Positions 60,686-64,000 of a DNA stretch of 64,000 nucleotides are shown here, one piece after another (the first letter of the stretch is position 1; every line of letters begins with the position of its first letter). The translations under genes were made by a program, and so were the position numbers. The notes below the pieces were generated by a model. It made no database searches, was not told the origin of the DNA, and saw nothing but the letters and a program-made list of their open reading frames with translations. This DNA comes from an uncultured Clostridia bacterium (GTDB lineage: Bacteria; Bacillota; Clostridia; Christensenellales; Borkfalkiaceae): contig CALVZL010000021.1 of the NCBI GenBank assembly GCA_944372525.1, forward strand, positions 1-64,000, given 5' to 3'.

Positions 60686-61141
60686 ATGGCAGTTTTGGGT
60701 ATCGTCACCGTTTTTCTCACCTGCTTCGTTTTGATTTATTATGCTTACCTGGCAGAGCGCACCGATCACGACGTTGCATTCTTTCTGAGCGTCGGCATCA
60801 TCCTGATCGTGATGAATCTCGCCACGAACGCAGGCGCGATCTGGGGGCTCGCATGGCTTTACCTCATCATTGACGTACTGTTTATCGGATTGGGCTTTCT
60901 TATTAGCCGGCACGGGAGCGCGGCGTTCTATGCCTCCATCGGTCCTTGGTTCAAAAACACCTTTGCGGACAAGATGATTGGCGTGAAACTGCTCTCTTTC
61001 CTTGTCCCTCCCGCAGGCGCCGTACTGTTCGGCGTCAATTATCGCTCCAACGAAACCATTTCGAAAGCAGGCGGCAAAGCTGCAATTTGGGGGCTTCTCG
61101 TATGGCTTCTGATGCTGTGGCTCGTGCTCGGGATCGTCTGA
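60686..61141 (+). CDS. Four-helix membrane protein, unknown
   Basis: 151 residues on the plus strand with about four transmembrane segments (approximately 3-20, 30-48, 50-72, 98-118 or 130-150). A short charged loop follows the third helix (NTFADKMIGVK). No family was recognised. TTCGGGGGATTCTTT precedes the ATG. It has an exact consensus promoter and its own terminator, so it is an independent, probably well expressed gene. Confidence 0.82.
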   Translation: MAVLGIVTVFLTCFVLIYYAYLAERTDHDVAFFLSVGIILIVMNLATNAGAIWGLAWLYLIIDVLFIGLGFLISRHGSAAFYASIGPWFKNTFADKMIGVKLLSFLVPPAGAVLFGVNYRSNETISKAGGKAAIWGLLVWLLMLWLVLGIV

Positions 61142-61155
61142 TCGTTTTGCATCTT

Positions 61156-61190
61156 CCCCGTCCGTTCCCGCGGACGGGGTTTCTTTTTCG
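61156..61190 (+). terminator. Terminator of the 151-residue membrane protein gene
   Basis: A 9-bp stem (61156-61164 with 61171-61179) followed by TTTCTTTTTC on the plus strand. Confidence 0.9.
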
Positions 61191-61226
61191 AAAAAATCGC
61201 CTCGCGGCAAATAGCCGCGAGGCGAT
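61191..61226 (-). terminator. Terminator of galKM
   Basis: A 13-bp perfect stem (61214-61226 with 61196-61208), 5-nt loop, six Ts on the minus strand, 18 bp after the galM stop. Confidence 0.92.
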
Positions 61227-61244
61227 TCCCTTATGTTCGTTTTC

Positions 61245-62282
61245 TCATTCCGCATCGAACCGATAGGCTGCGGAAAAGACGTACTCTTCGCCTGCGTCCA
61301 AAAAGGAGCTCCCCAGCGCGGCGTATTCGGGCACGTTGACGTTGTTCGGAATCGCCTGCGTCTCCAGGCAGAACCCCGTACGCGCGCCGTAATATCCGCT
61401 TTTGCCCTGCTGGTGCAGCCCGTTGCCCGCATAGAACTGAACGGCGGGCATGTCGGTAAAACAGCTCATGCAAATCCCCGTATTCGGACTCTTTGCGACG
61501 GCATACCGTACATATTCCCCGCATTTCTTGTTCAGGACATAACAATGATCATATCCGTTCCCCTGAAGGAGGTCGACGTCCTGTGCACCGATGTCCCTGC
61601 CGATCTCTTTGGGCGTGCGGAAGTCGAACGCCGTCCCCTCCACCGCCTTGAATCCGCCGACGGGGATCATGGCGGAGTTGGTGGGCGTAATGCGATCGCT
61701 GTCGATCTCAAGCGTATGCCCGAGAATGCTCCCGCTTCCTTCTCCGCCGAGATTGAAGTATGCGTGGTTGGTGAGGTTGACCGCCGTTTTGCGATCGGTG
61801 ACCGCCCGATAACGCAGCTTCAGTTCCCCGTCCGAAAATGTATAGACGACGGTGACCTGCAAATTTCCGGGATAGTTTTCCTCGCCGTCGGGAGAAAACA
61901 GAGAAAGCCGCAGCTCATCTCCGGCGATTTCACTCTTCCAGATCTTTTTGTTGAATCCGATCTTCCCTCCGTGCAGATGATTGCCGCGGTCGTTGCAATA
62001 GAGCGCATACGTTGTCCCGTCCACGGTCAGTTTCCCTTCCCCGATGCGGTTTCCGAACCTGCCGATGAGCGCTCCGAGATAACCCCCGTTCTGTTCGTAT
62101 CCCGCGACGTCGGGATAGCCCAGGATCACATCGGTCGGTCTGCCCGTCCGATCGGGAACGACAAGACTCTGCAGAATACCGCCGAAATCGAGCACGGTCG
62201 CGCTGCGCGCCCCGTCGCGGAAGACAAATGCGTGTACCGTCTCCCCTGCCGCAGTTTTTCCGAACACCTTCTTTTCAATCAT
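61245..62282 (-). CDS. galM: Aldose 1-epimerase (mutarotase)
   Basis: Interconverts alpha and beta anomers of galactose or glucose. 345 residues. Active-site His in NLTNHAYFNLGG, the other His in DRGNHLHGG, and the catalytic Glu in GFCLETQAIPN are present. It follows galK after 48 bp, forming a partial Leloir set; galT and galE are not in the window. Confidence 0.95.
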   Translation of the reverse strand: MIEKKVFGKTAAGETVHAFVFRDGARSATVLDFGGILQSLVVPDRTGRPTDVILGYPDVAGYEQNGGYLGALIGRFGNRIGEGKLTVDGTTYALYCNDRGNHLHGGKIGFNKKIWKSEIAGDELRLSLFSPDGEENYPGNLQVTVVYTFSDGELKLRYRAVTDRKTAVNLTNHAYFNLGGEGSGSILGHTLEIDSDRITPTNSAMIPVGGFKAVEGTAFDFRTPKEIGRDIGAQDVDLLQGNGYDHCYVLNKKCGEYVRYAVAKSPNTGICMSCFTDMPAVQFYAGNGLHQQGKSGYYGARTGFCLETQAIPNNVNVPEYAALGSSFLDAGEEYVFSAAYRFDAE

Positions 62283-62330
62283 AATATCACTCCTTCCCCC
62301 GCTGCAGCGGGTTGCTTTCTCTTGCCGTAT

Positions 62331-63536
62331 TCAGAGGATCTCGCAGACCCCTGTCTCGCGCAGATCCGCATAAAATACGTTTTCCCTGCCGAACACGCGC
62401 GCCATCTCCTTGCCGTAGCGCCGCTCCTCCCCCTTCCGGCAGAAGGCGATCACCGTCCCCGTGAATCCGCCGCCCATCATGCGGTAGGCGCCGCCGCCGA
62501 GCAGCCGTTCGGACATCTGCAGGGCGATCACGACGGGCTGCGCGATCTCGCCGGGCGGATAACAGTTCTGAAGCACGCCGAGACTGCTCTGCCCGCTCTC
62601 GCGCACCTGCGCAAAAAAGGAAGAAAGATCTCCCCGTTTCAATGCGTCCGCCGCCCGCTCCACGCGCGCGTTTTCGCGGAAGAAATGCACGGCACGCAGG
62701 ATCGCACGATCGCTCGTGCTCTTGCGAAGCGCGGGAAGCGAAGAAAACAGCGCGTCCTCCGAGACGTCGCGCAAGCGTTTTTTTCCGAAAAACGCGGCGA
62801 CGTCCGCCATCTCCCGCCGAATGTCGTTGTATTGTGCGTTCATTCCCGCGTGCGAACCGCCCGTGTTCGTAAGGACAAGGCGATATCCCTCGGGCGGCGG
62901 AAGACTCTCGACCGCAGGCGGAAACGTTCCAAGATCCATGTAATTCAATCCCCCGAACGCGATGCCCGCCTGGTCGAGCAGTCCGCTCGTCTTGCCGAAA
63001 TAGCGGTTCTCCGCAAAATTCCCCGCCAGCGCTTTGTCGAGCGGCGGAATCGTTCCCCCGCAAAAGCGGTCTGCAAGTTCCGCAACGGCAAGTTCGAACG
63101 CCGCCGAAGAAGAGACGCCCGCCCCGCGGAAAACGGTACTGTGCGTACAGGCGGAAAATCCCCGCAACGGATACCCCCGATCCGCGAGAAAGCGCAGCAC
63201 GCCGCGCGCCAGCGCGACGGACTTTCCCTTTTCCCGCTCCCGCATCCCGAGATCGTGCAGAGAAATGCGAACGGGATAGAAGTCCTCCGAAGCGATCTCC
63301 ACCAGCTCGTCCTCCCGTGCGGACGCGGCGCAGAGAATGTCGCAGGAAAGCGCGGAGACGAGTACTTTTCCGCCGTTGTGATCGGTATGATTTCCCACGA
63401 TCTCGGCGCGTCCGGGAGAAGAGACCCATTTCTGCGGTCCGCCGCCAAACTGCGCACGGAAAAAACGGGAAAGTTTCTCCCGTCTGCGCGCAAACGCGTC
63501 TTCTTCCGTCTCGCTTCTCTCCCAAAGTTCCCTCAT
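62331..63536 (-). CDS. galK: Galactokinase family protein
   Basis: Phosphorylates galactose to galactose-1-phosphate (GHMP kinase fold). 401 residues. The N-terminal signature reads GRAEIVGNHTDHNGG, with Asn where most galactokinases have Glu (GEHTDxN), a variant I associate with a clostridial subgroup. The ATP loop is GAGVSSSAAFELAVA and the C-terminal motif MMGGGFTGTVIAF. Start at 63536: the -10 TATAAT ends 6 nt before the ATG, giving a probable leaderless mRNA; an open frame upstream lies beyond the promoter. Substrate specificity is inferred from the adjacent galM. Confidence 0.92.
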   Translation of the reverse strand: MRELWERSETEEDAFARRREKLSRFFRAQFGGGPQKWVSSPGRAEIVGNHTDHNGGKVLVSALSCDILCAASAREDELVEIASEDFYPVRISLHDLGMREREKGKSVALARGVLRFLADRGYPLRGFSACTHSTVFRGAGVSSSAAFELAVAELADRFCGGTIPPLDKALAGNFAENRYFGKTSGLLDQAGIAFGGLNYMDLGTFPPAVESLPPPEGYRLVLTNTGGSHAGMNAQYNDIRREMADVAAFFGKKRLRDVSEDALFSSLPALRKSTSDRAILRAVHFFRENARVERAADALKRGDLSSFFAQVRESGQSSLGVLQNCYPPGEIAQPVVIALQMSERLLGGGAYRMMGGGFTGTVIAFCRKGEERRYGKEMARVFGRENVFYADLRETGVCEIL

Positions 63537-63542
63537 GGCCTC

Positions 63543-63571
63543 ATTATAACACAGCCCGGAGCGATTGTAAA
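63543..63571 (-). promoter_or_regulatory. Promoter of galKM (leaderless)
   Basis: TTTACA (63571-63566), 17-nt spacer, TATAAT (63548-63543). Predicted start is the A of the galK ATG (63536). Confidence 0.87.
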
Positions 63572-63603
63572 TAAAATCGCAAAAAGAAACGCAAACTTCG
63601 GAT

Positions 63604-64000
63604 ATGCGAAAAAAATTTCTTCCCGTCGCGCTGCTCTTCGGGATCGGCTTCCTTCTCTTCGCCGTCTGCGGAGGCGTTCGCATGGCAGAGCATGCCGCCG
63701 TCTTCGCGCAGACGGAGGAACAAAAAACGATCTACCTTACATTCGACGACGGACCGAGCACCGTCGTAACAAACCGAATTTTGGACACCCTCCGGCGCGA
63801 GCGCGTCCGTGCGACCTTTTTCATCGTAAGCGACCGCGCCCTGACCCGCCGCGAAACACTCCGTCGCATCGCGGAGGAAGGACACGCCATCGGCATCCAC
63901 TCCGCCTCGCACGATTACGGGAAGATCTATTCCTCCGATGCGGCATTTGCCGCAGACGTCGACGAATGCGCCCGGGTCATCGAAGAGATCGCAGGCGTCC
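63604..64000 (+). CDS. Polysaccharide deacetylase (NodB-type), cut by the right edge
   Basis: Plus strand, 132 codons visible. Residues 1-35 form a signal peptide or membrane anchor (RKKFLPVALLFGIGFLLFAVC). The NodB domain starts with KTIYLTFDDGPS (metal Asp pair) and its second motif HSASHDY supplies the two metal His residues. Proteins of this type deacetylate peptidoglycan or other N-acetylated glycans outside the cell; the substrate is not determinable here. It is divergent from galK with 67 bp between. No clear ribosome-binding site precedes the ATG. Confidence 0.88.
   Translation, partial: MRKKFLPVALLFGIGFLLFAVCGGVRMAEHAAVFAQTEEQKTIYLTFDDGPSTVVTNRILDTLRRERVRATFFIVSDRALTRRETLRRIAEEGHAIGIHSASHDYGKIYSSDAAFAADVDECARVIEEIAGV

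Noticed and set aside
1..64000. CRISPR arrays, insertion sequences, prophage or integrases
   Set aside because: No regularly spaced repeats, transposase or integrase motifs were found; gene order is that of a normal chromosome.

Overview
The window reads as chromosome of a GC-rich member of the Bacillota, most probably a gut-type Clostridia. The support is a CdaA-type diadenylate cyclase, tRNA-responsive T-box leaders on pheST and leuA, a PerR/rubrerythrin pair, clostridial single-chain PurL, a PurO-type IMP cyclohydrolase, large lipoproteins with Ig-like, leucine-rich and Cys-pair modules, and near-consensus SigA promoters. I cannot name the genus. Almost everything is on the minus strand; only three genes (46861-47763, 60686-61141 and 63604 to the right edge) are on plus. 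I see no rRNA, tRNA, CRISPR array, insertion sequence or prophage.

Right to left on the minus strand, the layout is: galK-galM; a 1309-residue lipoprotein; rpmG-secE-nusG-rplK-rplA, then rplJ-rplL with an L10-type leader; a 1081-residue lipoprotein; a cyclophilin-like lipoprotein; a plus-strand unknown gene divergent from a tandem-repeat DNA-binding candidate; a small membrane protein; a RuvX-DUF1292 fusion; perR-rbr; a leucine-rich-repeat lipoprotein; a 943-residue lipoprotein; leuA behind a Leu T-box; a ZIP transporter and an SDR; the purine operon purE-C-F-M-N-purO-AICARFT-purD-purL-fhs-mutY; degV; an information-processing and competence operon tmk-rimM-trmD-rbgA-rnhB-yraN-helicase-comEC-holA; cdaA-miniCdaR-DUF1015-aspartokinase; and pheST behind a Phe T-box. 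A gene start is cut at the left edge.

The purine operon carries the route from PRPP to IMP except PurB and PurK, which are not in this window, and includes fhs, which supplies formyl-tetrahydrofolate for its two formylation steps. Its 147-nt leader has a terminator and two competing pairings, so it looks like a riboswitch or attenuator, but I do not recognise the class.

The most unusual points are: (1) a 35-codon membrane ORF, translationally coupled on both sides, that looks like only the N-terminal anchor of CdaR/YbbR; (2) an Hhe-like DUF4011-helicase-nuclease-DUF3320 protein inside a housekeeping/competence operon, with an altered nuclease motif; (3) ComEC without a recognisable metallo-beta-lactamase site; (4) at least three genes (tmk, ruvX, galK) whose start codon lies 6-7 nt after the -10 box, which implies leaderless mRNAs; (5) terminator hairpins with the next gene's -35 box in their loop or 3' arm; and (6) a RuvX-DUF1292 fusion with an internal ribosome-binding site. 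All family assignments come from motif recognition by eye; no searches were run.
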